DNA of 24,238 nucleotides from Treponema sp. UBA1233 (GCA_002309305.1 DBWR01000052.1:25659-49896), one strand, 5' to 3'; positions 1 to 7,577 are shown, counted from the first letter of the stretch. Translations and numbers: made by a program. Notes: generated by a model from the sequence alone, not told the origin.

Positions 1-99
1 CACCAGGTAGACTGGGACAACATGATGATGAGGATGAAGAGCTTTAAGCCGCAGGAAACCGAAGCATTCCACAAGTGCAAGCTCCAGGATGCACAGTAA
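1..99 (+). CDS. C-terminal end of NfnA/SudB-like FAD/NAD-binding subunit (partial)
   Basis: The frame from base 1 is open for 32 codons and stops with TAA at 97-99. The visible tail reads HQVDWDNMMMRMKSF and then a short charged end. A V-D-[FW]-x-x-[ML]-M-x-R-x-x-x-[FY] tail is the usual ending of the small ferredoxin-NADP reductase-like subunit (NfnA/SudB, sulfide/dihydroorotate dehydrogenase-like) that pairs with a GltA/NfnB large subunit. The next gene begins 11 bases later and is such a large subunit, which supports the assignment. The catalytic part lies outside the window, so the call rests on this tail and on gene order. Confidence 0.6.
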   Translation, partial: HQVDWDNMMMRMKSFKPQETEAFHKCKLQDAQ

Positions 100-110
100 G
101 GGAGAATACA

Positions 111-1610
111 ATGGAACATATCAGTTCAGAAAAACTGGCAGAAATCGCCAAAGAAGAATATAAGAAGATTGAATCAAAAATTGCAGACGGATCGCTGACA
201 CCAAAGGACCGCCGTGACATTCCGCTTCAGGTAATGCCTACGGGAGAGCCTCTTGTCCGTGCCCGCCAGATGTCGGAAGTTGCCCTGGGTTACACAAAGG
301 AGCAGGCCATTGTAGAAGCAAACCGCTGCCTTCAGTGCAAGAATGAGCCTTGTGTAAAGGGATGCCCGGTTAACGTTCGCATTCCACAGTTTATCGCAAA
401 GGTTGCCAAGGGTGACTTCAAGGGTGCCGTGGACGAAATCAAGCAGACCAATCTCCTTCCCGCAATCTGTGGCCGTGTCTGTCCTCAGGAAAAGCAGTGC
501 CAGGGTGAATGTACCGTTGGAAAAGTATACAAGAGCGTGGAAAAGGCCGTAAGCATCGGTCGTCTGGAGCGTTTTGTCGCCGATTACGAGCGTGAGAACA
601 ACCTTACCACAACCCCGGCAGTTGCCCCTTCTACGGGAAAAAAGGTCGCAATCGTCGGTTCAGGTCCCGCAGGCCTTACTGTTGCCGCTGATTGCCGCAG
701 GGCAGGACATGACGTTACTGTATTTGAGGCATTCCACAAGGCCGGTGGCGTTATGGTGTACGGTATTCCGGAATTCAGGCTTCCAAAGGACATTGTTGCC
801 AAGGAAGTAGAAAACCTCAAGAACATGGGCGTAAAGTTTGAGATGAACTTTTTGGTCGGTCGCACTTCTACAGTCCAGCAGATTCTTACTGAAAAGGGGT
901 TTGATGCCGCATTTGTTGGAACCGGAGCAGGCCTTCCCAAATTCTTTGGCATTCCCGGAGAAAACTACATCGGTGTCTTTAGTGCCAACGAATACCTTAC
1001 GCGTGCCAACCTGATGAAGGCTTATGATAAGGAAAAAGCAGATACCCCGTTCTACGAGGCACAAACTGTTGTAGTCTGTGGTGGTGGAAATGTAGCCATG
1101 GATGCGGCCCGTATGGCATTGCGTCTTGGTGCGGAAAAAGTCTATGTCGTATACCGCCGTACACGTGCAGAAATGCCAGCCCGTGCGGAAGAAGTTGATC
1201 ATGCGGAGGAAGAGGGAGTCGAATTCAGATTCCTTGAAAATCCGATAGAGATTCTTGGAAACGCCGAGGACGGAAGGGTAACTGGAATCCGTGCATTGAG
1301 CTATGAGCTTGGTGAACCGGATGCTTCTGGCAGACGCAGACCTGTGGAAATCAAGGGAAGCGAGCATGACATTCCTTGTGATGCCGTAATTGTCGCATTG
1401 GGAAACAATTCCAATCCGCTTATCCCCAAGACAACCCCGGAAATCGCCGTGGACAACAAGGGCCATATTACCGTTGACGAAAAGCAGGCAACAAGCATGA
1501 CCAAGGTATGGGCAGGTGGAGACATCGTTCTGGGTGCCGCCACAGTAATCCTTGCCATGGGTGAAGGCCGAAAAGCCGCGCAGTCAATCAACGAGTATCT
1601 GGCGAAATAG
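111..1610 (+). CDS. gltA: NADPH-dependent glutamate synthase-like / NfnB-SudA flavoprotein large subunit
   Basis: A 499-aa iron-sulfur flavoprotein of the GltD/GltA/NfnB/SudA family. The N-terminal domain carries two cysteine groups for [4Fe-4S] clusters: Cys73, 76, 81, 85 (CxxCxxxxCxxxCP) and Cys120, 124, 130, 134. An FAD Rossmann motif GSGPAG is at about 183-188, an NADPH-binding GGGN at 324-327, and a C-terminal FAD motif (AGGDIVLGAATV) lies near the end. The frame can be extended to a GTG at 75, but ATG at 111 has an AGGGAG ribosome site and avoids overlap with the upstream gene. Because the neighbour looks like NfnA/SudB, the pair is probably a bifurcating NADH:ferredoxin:NADP oxidoreductase (NfnAB) or a sulfide dehydrogenase-type complex rather than a true glutamate synthase. 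Sequence alone cannot separate these. It is about 30 residues longer at the N-terminus than short family members. Confidence 0.9.
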   Translation: MEHISSEKLAEIAKEEYKKIESKIADGSLTPKDRRDIPLQVMPTGEPLVRARQMSEVALGYTKEQAIVEANRCLQCKNEPCVKGCPVNVRIPQFIAKVAKGDFKGAVDEIKQTNLLPAICGRVCPQEKQCQGECTVGKVYKSVEKAVSIGRLERFVADYERENNLTTTPAVAPSTGKKVAIVGSGPAGLTVAADCRRAGHDVTVFEAFHKAGGVMVYGIPEFRLPKDIVAKEVENLKNMGVKFEMNFLVGRTSTVQQILTEKGFDAAFVGTGAGLPKFFGIPGENYIGVFSANEYLTRANLMKAYDKEKADTPFYEAQTVVVCGGGNVAMDAARMALRLGAEKVYVVYRRTRAEMPARAEEVDHAEEEGVEFRFLENPIEILGNAEDGRVTGIRALSYELGEPDASGRRRPVEIKGSEHDIPCDAVIVALGNNSNPLIPKTTPEIAVDNKGHITVDEKQATSMTKVWAGGDIVLGAATVILAMGEGRKAAQSINEYLAK

Positions 1611-1638
1611 AGAAGGAATCAACTCCCAGCGGGAACCT

Positions 1639-1742
1639 GTCATTCTGTGCTTGATTTTATGTCATTCCGGACCTGATCCGGAATCTAGACATTGCATGTT
1701 AAGATGCTGTGCGAAGCCGCCGAAGGCCATCAAGTTCAGCAT
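1639..1742. repeat. Intergenic palindromic repeat element
   Basis: In the 224-bp gap after gltA, the perfect inverted repeat ATTCCGGA / TCCGGAAT occupies 1664-1671 and 1677-1684 with a 5-nt loop. It is preceded at 1639 by a degenerate copy starting GTCATTC, spaced 22 bp from the GTCATTC at 1661. A second weaker pair, ATGCTG (1704-1709) and CAGCAT (1737-1742), follows. GTCATTCCGG...CCGGAAT palindromes of this kind are dispersed repeats in many bacterial genomes. After gltA the hairpin may also aid 3' end formation or mRNA stability, although no T-run follows it. Confidence 0.6.
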
Positions 1743-1798
1743 GGCAGGATTTTCTTTATATATCCTTAAATCGTCAAGAATAAAAAAGATAAAACCAT

Positions 1799-1834
1799 TT
1801 GATTAAAGTTTAAAAATAGTTTATAATTCGATTC
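1799..1834 (+). promoter_or_regulatory. Sigma70-type promoter immediately abutting the start codon
   Basis: TTGATT at 1799-1804 and a perfect TATAAT at 1822-1827 are separated by 17 bp. The expected transcription start is about 1834, while the ATG of the pectinesterase-fold gene is at 1835. No Shine-Dalgarno sequence lies between. This implies a leaderless or nearly leaderless message if this promoter drives the gene. Confidence 0.65.
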
Positions 1835-2854
1835 ATGCTGGAACTAAGCGTTAATTCTAAATCGCCTGCGGCAATCAATTCTGCTTTCAAGAAGATTAAG
1901 GACATGATCATGACTGGTGCGGTGGCAAGAACTACTGCAATTCATGTCGTACTTGAACCGGGATATTACCGTGAGCTTATCAAATACAATCTCTCCAATC
2001 CTCTTGTTATAGAAAGTGCACCGGGTACAAAGCCGGAGGATTGTGTCATTCAGGCCGACAATTGCGAGGCGTTCAACAAGGGACTGGAAAATCGTGCCGT
2101 GTTTGTGCTGGGACCGAATGTCACCAATGTTTCCCTCAAGAATTTTACCATTACCAATACACACAGCAAAACCGTTATGGAAGGTTCAACTCTGGCCGAC
2201 AGTGCGGAAGCCCTCGTCTGGAACAATACCACAGGAACCCTCTTTGCCCAGGGAATGCACATAGAGGGAAGGCAGAATACGCTTTGCCTTAAGGGTTTCA
2301 GCTGGTTCAAGGATTGCTTGATTACTGGAGACACCGATTTCATCTACGGAGATTTGGACACCGCATTGTTTGAAGAATGTGAGGTCAACGTCCGCGAAGA
2401 CAACCGTGGAGATTATCCGGGATATGCCGTAAAGAGTCTGGCTTTTGCAAACAAACCGGGCTTTGTGTTCATGAACTGCCGTTTCACCGCCGAAAAGCGC
2501 AAGAAGAGTTCAGTATTCGTTTACAGGACGGAAGGTCACGGTGGAGCCGACAAACTCAAATGGTGGGATTCAGCCGCATTCATCAACTGCTTTATGAGCG
2601 ACGTTTTTGACCCTGAGCTTGCATGGGACGATGACATGGAGCTGGAAGTTTATCCCAGAGGCAATGTAAAGACAGGCATCCGGGAATACAATACCCTGGT
2701 CGTTGGCAAGGGCGGTAAAGTTGAAGAGGCCGATACCACAAAACGCAACATCAGGTCATACCTTTTGACAGACGACGATTATTTTTCAAACTATGCAAGC
2801 CGCTACCTGATTCTGCATGACACCCCATTTGCAGAGATTTCCGGGGAACAGTAA
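1835..2854 (+). CDS. Pectinesterase-fold (CE8-like) protein, cytoplasmic, altered active site
   Basis: A 339-aa right-handed beta-helix protein resembling pectin methylesterases (PF01095). Family landmarks in order are a VVLEPGYYRE segment like the 'I-x-pG-x-Y-x-E' strand, a short GRQNTL segment where the family has GRQDTLY, then FKDCLITGDTDFIYGD where the family has DCxIxGTVDFIFGxA. The first catalytic Asp (in QDTL) is therefore Asn here, while the second (in DFIFG) is kept. I see no LGRPW motif, which normally supplies the catalytic Arg. There is no signal peptide, so the protein probably stays inside the cell, unlike typical secreted pectinesterases. It may act on imported pectin oligomers, act on another ester, or be a non-catalytic paralogue. 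It has its own promoter and converges with the next gene, leaving 3 bases between stops. Confidence 0.75.
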   Translation: MLELSVNSKSPAAINSAFKKIKDMIMTGAVARTTAIHVVLEPGYYRELIKYNLSNPLVIESAPGTKPEDCVIQADNCEAFNKGLENRAVFVLGPNVTNVSLKNFTITNTHSKTVMEGSTLADSAEALVWNNTTGTLFAQGMHIEGRQNTLCLKGFSWFKDCLITGDTDFIYGDLDTALFEECEVNVREDNRGDYPGYAVKSLAFANKPGFVFMNCRFTAEKRKKSSVFVYRTEGHGGADKLKWWDSAAFINCFMSDVFDPELAWDDDMELEVYPRGNVKTGIREYNTLVVGKGGKVEEADTTKRNIRSYLLTDDDYFSNYASRYLILHDTPFAEISGEQ

Positions 2855-2857
2855 AGC

Positions 2858-3616
2858 CTAGGAGTTTACACCCAAACCAAAAAGCGCAAAGTCTCCCCTA
2901 ACCGGGTCATCGGGAAAAGCTTCCCTTAGCATTTCGGTCAGATGAATGGCATTTTTCATTGTTGGGGCAGGCATTTTACCTGTGGCTGTTTTTTCCAGAA
3001 GATTGAATTGAACGGCCGTCTGAATTACATGCGTGTCCATCGGAATCAAAAGCTCAGTCTTTTTGTACCATGTCCACAATCCCAAATCCACAGGAGAATT
3101 GTCACGGACCATCCAGCGCAGGAACATGTTAAGGCGTTTGTTTGCACTGTCCTTTCCATGTGGAATTATCGAGCAGTCCTTACAGAATTCATTTGCAATA
3201 AGAGTAGACAAGTGGATTCCGGAATCAGCATTCAATTTGTAAACCGAACGAAAAAAATCCCCGAGTGTGTTTTCCTTTTTCAATATCTCACTCATGCGGT
3301 CACATAAAAGCCTCATCGTGTTGAACGAAAACATGCGGTAAAATGATTTTTCGGATTGGGCAAAAAACGATTTGTATTTTCCGTCCCTTATCCATTGTGC
3401 GGGGCTTCCGTCAGTCTGCTCAAGAATCAGTTCAACATGCTTTAAAATCTGGTCCCTTCTTCCAAACGAAAGATTTGCCGCGATGAATGCAGCAGTTTCC
3501 ACGTCATCGGTTTTTTCATAACGGTAAAGGAAGCACGAGGGATCCTTTGAAATGAAATCCCTTGTTTCATATTTGTCGGCGAGTGTCCGTAATGTTTCGC
3601 ACAGTTTTGAATCCAT
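2858..3616 (-). CDS. TIGR02757 (DUF2400) family protein
   Basis: A 252-aa protein matching the TIGR02757/DUF2400 family of unknown function. The N-terminal helix set includes KYETRDFISKDP, then AAFIAANLSFGRRDQILKH, the middle has NMFLRWMVRDNSPVDLGLW followed by a PMDTHV segment, and the end is FALFGLGVN, the family's usual C-terminus. Length fits the family (about 250 aa). The W-MVR and D-x-H segments give it a DNA-glycosylase-like (HhH) look, but no activity is established from sequence. A TTG two codons upstream (3622) keeps the frame, but the ATG at 3616 is preferred. No clear ribosome site precedes either, and a promoter-like sequence sits 6 bp upstream of the ATG. Confidence 0.85.
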   Translation of the reverse strand: MDSKLCETLRTLADKYETRDFISKDPSCFLYRYEKTDDVETAAFIAANLSFGRRDQILKHVELILEQTDGSPAQWIRDGKYKSFFAQSEKSFYRMFSFNTMRLLCDRMSEILKKENTLGDFFRSVYKLNADSGIHLSTLIANEFCKDCSIIPHGKDSANKRLNMFLRWMVRDNSPVDLGLWTWYKKTELLIPMDTHVIQTAVQFNLLEKTATGKMPAPTMKNAIHLTEMLREAFPDDPVRGDFALFGLGVNS

Positions 3617-3622
3617 GCTCAA

Positions 3623-3651
3623 ATACTAAAAGAATTTTTATTTTTTGTCAT
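3623..3651 (-). promoter_or_regulatory. Putative promoter for the TIGR02757 gene
   Basis: On the minus strand, ATGACA (plus-strand 3646-3651) and TAGTAT (3623-3628) are 17 bp apart. The -10 box ends 6 nt before the ATG at 3616, so transcription would begin at or next to the start codon, again suggesting a leaderless message. The boxes are imperfect (5/6 and 4/6). Confidence 0.4.
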
Positions 3652-3676
3652 CAACCACTTGAACAAATTTTTTTAT

Positions 3677-3698
3677 TGTGATAATTTGACGATATACT
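3677..3698 (+). promoter_or_regulatory. Putative promoter region of the ABC exporter operon
   Basis: Two -10 candidates are visible. An extended -10, TG-T-GATAAT, is at 3677-3685 (with TTGAAC at 3659-3664, spacing 15). TATACT is at 3693-3698 without a good -35. Transcription would start at about 3692 or 3705, giving a leader of 180-200 nt before the first ABC gene. It is divergent from the TIGR02757 promoter. Confidence 0.4.
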
Positions 3699-3732
3699 AC
3701 AGGTCGCCAAAATGGCAAGGAGGTTCAGACCC

Positions 3733-3792
3733 ATGGTTAACAGTGTGAATAATATGAAATCGGGAATGAGTCTCCTGGACTTTTCTTTCTGA
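3733..3792 (+). CDS. Putative 19-aa leader peptide upstream of ABC exporter
   Basis: A 20-codon frame starts with ATG at 3733 and ends with TGA at 3790-3792. It is preceded by a full AAGGAGG ribosome site (3717-3723) at 9-nt spacing, a better site than that of the ABC gene itself. The product begins MVNSVNNMKSG and ends in LLDFSF. Its coding sequence overlaps the left arm and loop of a long inverted repeat (3754-3809), so translation would affect RNA folding. This geometry resembles ribosome-mediated attenuation by small upstream ORFs in front of drug-exporter genes, such as bmrB before bmrCD in Bacillus subtilis. I recognise no sequence homologue. The function is an inference. Confidence 0.4.
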   Translation: MVNSVNNMKSGMSLLDFSF

Positions 3793-3812
3793 AACATTCC
3801 CAATTTCATTTT
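3754..3812 (+). terminator. Long inverted repeat / candidate attenuator hairpin
   Basis: Left arm 3754-3768 (ATGAAATCGGGAATG) pairs with right arm 3795-3809 (CATTCCCAATTTCAT): 14 of 15 positions pair, with one C-A mismatch. The 26-nt loop holds a small inner hairpin AGTC/GACT (3769-3781) and the stop codon of the leader ORF. Four Ts overlap and follow the right arm (3809-3812), so it could act as a weak intrinsic terminator or as a translational/RNA-stability element. It lies 75 nt before the ABC start codon. Confidence 0.45.
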
Positions 3813-3887
3813 AATCCTCACAATTTTATCTTTTAAGGACGTAGTATCTTTACGCCCTGAGTCTTGATGTACAACAGGTGTTTTATT

Positions 3888-5690
3888 ATGGAAACGAAAT
3901 TAAATTTAGGTAAGTACGTGCGGCGCTATGCCGTGCTTTATTCAATTGCAGTCATTGCTATGGGCTTTAGCACTTGGCTTGATATGATAGCCCCAATCAT
4001 CGTTCAGCATATTGTTGATGATGTCTTGATTGACCGTCAAATGGATTTGCTCAAGATGCTGCTGCTTGGAATTCTGGGCATTGGTGTCGGACGCTGTGTA
4101 TTTCAGTATGTAAAGGAATACATCTGCGACTGGTGCGGTTCAAAGATTGCATCGGAAGTCAGGATTGATTTGTTCCGCAAGATTCAAAGCCTGTCTGCCA
4201 ATTTCTTTGACGGAATAAACTCCGGTGAGTTGATGTCACGCGTTAAGGATGACGTTGACCGAATCTGGGACATTGCGGCATTCATGGGAATCCTGATAGC
4301 GGAGGTGCTGCTTCGTGTTGTCATCACCACATTCTACATGATGCGGATGAACTGGAAGCTCTCTTTATTTCCGCTTGCATTGATGGTGTCGGCGGCGATT
4401 ATCGCAATCAGAATGGAAAAGAAACTGGATGTGGTCTTCGGTGACATTGCCCAGGAAAATTCCGAGTTGAACAATACTGCGGCTGAAAACCTTGCCGGTG
4501 TGAGGACGGTTAAGGCTTTTGCCCGCGAGGATTTTGAACGGAAGAAATTCCACAGGCACAACCAGAAGTACTACGAGCTGAACATAACCCAGTCAAAAAT
4601 CTTCGTGCACTACAACCCCATGGTGCAGATGATAACAAGGCTTCTTCCTGCCATAGTGCTTTTCTTTGGAGGTCTTGCGGTTATTGCAGGTCGTGTGGAG
4701 AAAGTATCTGAAAGCACTGGCATTGTGGGTGCGGCTTATTCAATAGGAAAGGCGTTTACTGTCGGACATGACATGACCGTGGGTGAGCTTCTTGCATTTC
4801 TGCAGTACGTGGGCAACATCGTGTGGCCGATGGAGATGCTGGGCTGGCTTACAAACGGTTTTTCAAGCGCAAAGGCAAGCGTAAAGCGTCTGAACAAAAT
4901 CTATGAGCAGACTCCAAACATTCTTGATGAGTCGGGAATTGACGAAGAGCTGTTCAATCAGTTTGACGTGAACGGTCAGATTGCATTTGACAAGGTGACT
5001 TACGAGGCCAACGGAAGAAAGATTCTGGATGATGTGAGCTTTAATCTGGAAGAGGGGCAAACACTCGGAATAATGGGTGCGACCGGTTCAGGAAAGACCA
5101 CGATAATCAACCTGTTAAAGCGCATGTACGATGTGAGCTCGGGAAAGATTCTTTTGGACGGAGTTGACATACGCGACATTCCTTTGTCGGCGCTCAGGCG
5201 GAGCATTGCATGTGTAATGCAGGACATCTTTTTGTTCAGCGATACGATAGAAGGAAACATTCGTCTGGGTGAAAAGGAAACCATGCCCCATTCCCTTGTA
5301 ATCAAGTCATTGCAGAGGGCTAAAGCCTGGCCGTTTGTTTCCAAGATGAAGGAAGGTGAACAGACCGTAATCGGTGAGCGCGGCATAGGTTTGAGCGGCG
5401 GACAGAAGCAGAGGATAACAATTGCTCGTGCGCTTGCAAGAAAGACACCGGTACTCGTTCTGGATGATTCAACTTCGGCACTGGACACGGAGACGGAGCA
5501 GGAGATTCAGGAAGTGTTGAATGAGCTTACGGGCATGACGAAAATTATTATCGGCCACAGGATAAGCAGTGTCCGCAAGGCGGATAAGATTATCGTTATG
5601 GACAAGGGTAAGATTGTAGAGGAAGGAACCCACGACGAGTTGCTGCGGCTTGGAGGTCTTTACAAGGAGACCTATGACTCCCAGCATTAA
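3888..5690 (+). CDS. Heterodimeric ABC exporter, subunit 1 (degenerate Walker B)
   Basis: A 600-aa half-transporter: an N-terminal six-helix type IV exporter domain (about 1-320) and a C-terminal ATPase domain. Visible motifs are Walker A GATGSGKT (397-404), Q-loop CVMQDIFLF, signature LSGGQ (502-506), Walker B LVLDD with Asp526-Asp527, D-loop SALD and switch His557. The residue after the Walker B Asp, normally the catalytic Glu, is Asp527. That is the mark of the degenerate-site subunit in heterodimeric multidrug exporters of the BmrC/LmrC/TM287 kind. The frame can be extended to TTG 3864 or ATG 3867, but ATG at 3888 has AGGTG at 7-nt spacing and gives a normal N-terminus (METKLNLGKYV). The partner gene follows 101 bp downstream. 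Substrate is unknown; efflux of drugs or lipids is the family inference. Confidence 0.9.
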   Translation: METKLNLGKYVRRYAVLYSIAVIAMGFSTWLDMIAPIIVQHIVDDVLIDRQMDLLKMLLLGILGIGVGRCVFQYVKEYICDWCGSKIASEVRIDLFRKIQSLSANFFDGINSGELMSRVKDDVDRIWDIAAFMGILIAEVLLRVVITTFYMMRMNWKLSLFPLALMVSAAIIAIRMEKKLDVVFGDIAQENSELNNTAAENLAGVRTVKAFAREDFERKKFHRHNQKYYELNITQSKIFVHYNPMVQMITRLLPAIVLFFGGLAVIAGRVEKVSESTGIVGAAYSIGKAFTVGHDMTVGELLAFLQYVGNIVWPMEMLGWLTNGFSSAKASVKRLNKIYEQTPNILDESGIDEELFNQFDVNGQIAFDKVTYEANGRKILDDVSFNLEEGQTLGIMGATGSGKTTIINLLKRMYDVSSGKILLDGVDIRDIPLSALRRSIACVMQDIFLFSDTIEGNIRLGEKETMPHSLVIKSLQRAKAWPFVSKMKEGEQTVIGERGIGLSGGQKQRITIARALARKTPVLVLDDSTSALDTETEQEIQEVLNELTGMTKIIIGHRISSVRKADKIIVMDKGKIVEEGTHDELLRLGGLYKETYDSQH

Positions 5691-5692
5691 GG

Positions 5693-5773
5693 CAGGGCGT
5701 TACGGGGTGCAAACCCCGTTAGAAAGGGTAGCGAACAACGTAGTGTGAGCGAGGGAAAGGCTTTTCCCTTTAA
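5693..5773. repeat. Structured repeat between the two ABC genes
   Basis: Almost the whole gap between the ABC genes is a compact structured element. Hairpin one is ACGGGGT (5702-5708), a GCAA tetraloop of the GNRA type, and ACCCCGT (5713-5719). Hairpin two is AGGGAAA (5752-5758), loop GGCT, and TTTCCCT (5763-5769). The stretch between them contains GTAGCGAAC and GTGTGAGCGAG. I see no second copy in this window, so 'repeat' is inferred from its REP/BIME-like look and non-coding, intra-operon position. It may stabilise the upstream transcript or unbalance expression of the two subunits. Confidence 0.5.
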
Positions 5774-5791
5774 AGGACAAAAGAGGTTTTT

Positions 5792-7561
5792 ATGGAAATG
5801 AACAGTTATAAAACGGACGAGGCTCTTGCGAAGAAAAGTAAATTTTCAACGATGCCCAGGCTGTTTTCATATTTGATGAAATACAAGGGACGTGTGGCGG
5901 TTGTGCTTCTGCTGATGGGTGTGGGCACGACGATAGATTTGATAAATCCTCTGATGATTGAACATGCGGTGGATTCATTTATCGTTCCTTCCGACATTGC
6001 GGGACTTTTGAAAATGGTGGCGCTCTTTGTTGCCCTGAACATCGTGATGGTGCTTGCGATTAAACTGCGCATGCTGGTGATGGCCAAGACAAGCAACCGT
6101 GTGATTTTGGATTTGAGGCAGCAACTTTACGACCACATTCAAAAGCTGGATTTGAAATTCTTTGACTCAAGGCCGTCGGGAAAAATTCTTGCAAGGATAA
6201 TCGGCGACACGAATTCGCTAAAAGACATAATTGAAAATGCCGTTACGACTTTAATTCCAAACCTGATCACTGTCATTGCGGTAATGGCAATCATGTTCGT
6301 AAAAAATTGGAAGTTGGCTCTTGCGGCTTTGTGTTCAATGCCGGTGATGGTGGTTGGAATCTTTTTGATTTCGATTAAGGCTGAAAAATACTGGCGTGCA
6401 AAAAGGCAGAAGTCTTCCAACATGAACGCCTTTATCAACGAAGATTTGTCGGGAATAAAAATCATTCAGAGCTTTAGGGCGGAAGATGAAACTGACAAAA
6501 CTTTTCAGGAATTGGTGTGGGCGGATCGCAAGGAGTTTCTGAATGCGGTGCGCTGGTGCGACGGTTTCGGCTCATGGATTGACTTGTGCTGGAGCGTGGG
6601 AACGATGGCCCTCTATCTTGTGGGTATCATGGTGCTTGGTGTGGATTCGGTTTCAATCGGAACATACATTGCTTTCGGCTATTATGTCGGAATGTTCTGG
6701 CAGCCCATCATGAACCTGAGCAACTTTTACAATCAGGCTGTGAATGCGGCAAGCGGTGCAGAACGCATTTTTGAAATCATGGACACCGAGGCGACAGTAA
6801 CCGATGTTCCGGATGCAAGTGTGATGCCTGGAATAAAGGGTGACGTGAGTTTTGAAAACGTGACATTCTCCTACGACGGGGAAGTTGATGTACTGCATGA
6901 CGTGAGCTTTGATGTGGAAGCCGGAAAGACAATCGCTCTTGTTGGACCGACCGGCGCTGGAAAATCTACGGTGGTGAATCTCCTTAGCCGTTTTTATGAC
7001 ATTAAGGGTGGACGCATTTTGATTGACGGAAAAGACATACGCTCCGTGACAATCGATAGCCTGCGTACACAGATGGGAATAATGACACAGGACAATTACA
7101 TCTTTAGCGGGACAATCCGGGATAACATTGCGTATGGAAAACTGGATGCAACTGAGGATGAGATTGTCGAAGCGGCAAAGGCGGTTCATGCCCATGACTT
7201 CATCTCGCAGCTCAAGGACGGATATGACACAAAGCTTACGGCACGCGGCGGTGAACTGAGCAACGGACAGAGGCAGCTGGTTGCATTTGCAAGGACCATG
7301 TTGAGCAAACCGCGCATTCTGGTTTTGGACGAAGCCACCAGCAGCATCGACACCAAGACCGAGCTTTTAGTTCAGGCAGGAATCGCACGGCTGTTGAAGG
7401 GAAGGACATCGTTTGTAATCGCCCACAGGCTTTCCACGATTCAAAACGCCGACTGCATTTACGTAATCGATGGCGGTAAAATCGTAGAGCGAGGCAGCCC
7501 CGCGGAACTGATGGCCAAAAAAGGCGCCTACTACGATTTGTACCAGAGGCAGTTTGCGTAA
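5792..7561 (+). CDS. Heterodimeric ABC exporter, subunit 2 (degenerate signature)
   Basis: A 589-aa half-transporter with six N-terminal membrane helices (about 20-340) and a C-terminal ATPase. Motifs are Walker A GPTGAGKS (385-392), Q-loop MTQDNYIFSGTI, signature LSNGQ (489-493), Walker B LVLDE with Asp513-Glu514 and switch His545. The signature has Asn instead of the usual second Gly, while Walker B keeps the catalytic Glu. In the sandwich dimer, the weak LSNGQ faces the Walker A/B of subunit 1, whose Walker B is also altered. Both defects thus fall in one ATP site and the other site stays canonical, as in BmrCD, LmrCD and TM287/288. The ribosome site AGAGG is 5 nt before the ATG, and the operon ends at the terminator at 7578. 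Confidence 0.92.
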   Translation: MEMNSYKTDEALAKKSKFSTMPRLFSYLMKYKGRVAVVLLLMGVGTTIDLINPLMIEHAVDSFIVPSDIAGLLKMVALFVALNIVMVLAIKLRMLVMAKTSNRVILDLRQQLYDHIQKLDLKFFDSRPSGKILARIIGDTNSLKDIIENAVTTLIPNLITVIAVMAIMFVKNWKLALAALCSMPVMVVGIFLISIKAEKYWRAKRQKSSNMNAFINEDLSGIKIIQSFRAEDETDKTFQELVWADRKEFLNAVRWCDGFGSWIDLCWSVGTMALYLVGIMVLGVDSVSIGTYIAFGYYVGMFWQPIMNLSNFYNQAVNAASGAERIFEIMDTEATVTDVPDASVMPGIKGDVSFENVTFSYDGEVDVLHDVSFDVEAGKTIALVGPTGAGKSTVVNLLSRFYDIKGGRILIDGKDIRSVTIDSLRTQMGIMTQDNYIFSGTIRDNIAYGKLDATEDEIVEAAKAVHAHDFISQLKDGYDTKLTARGGELSNGQRQLVAFARTMLSKPRILVLDEATSSIDTKTELLVQAGIARLLKGRTSFVIAHRLSTIQNADCIYVIDGGKIVERGSPAELMAKKGAYYDLYQRQFA

Positions 7562-7577
7562 AGAAAAGTGATTTATG

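Noticed and set aside
660..1466. A 268-codon minus-strand frame inside gltA
   Set aside because: It is the antisense shadow of a strongly conserved flavoprotein, with low-quality composition (many Cys, Phe, Ser) and no ribosome site or family match.
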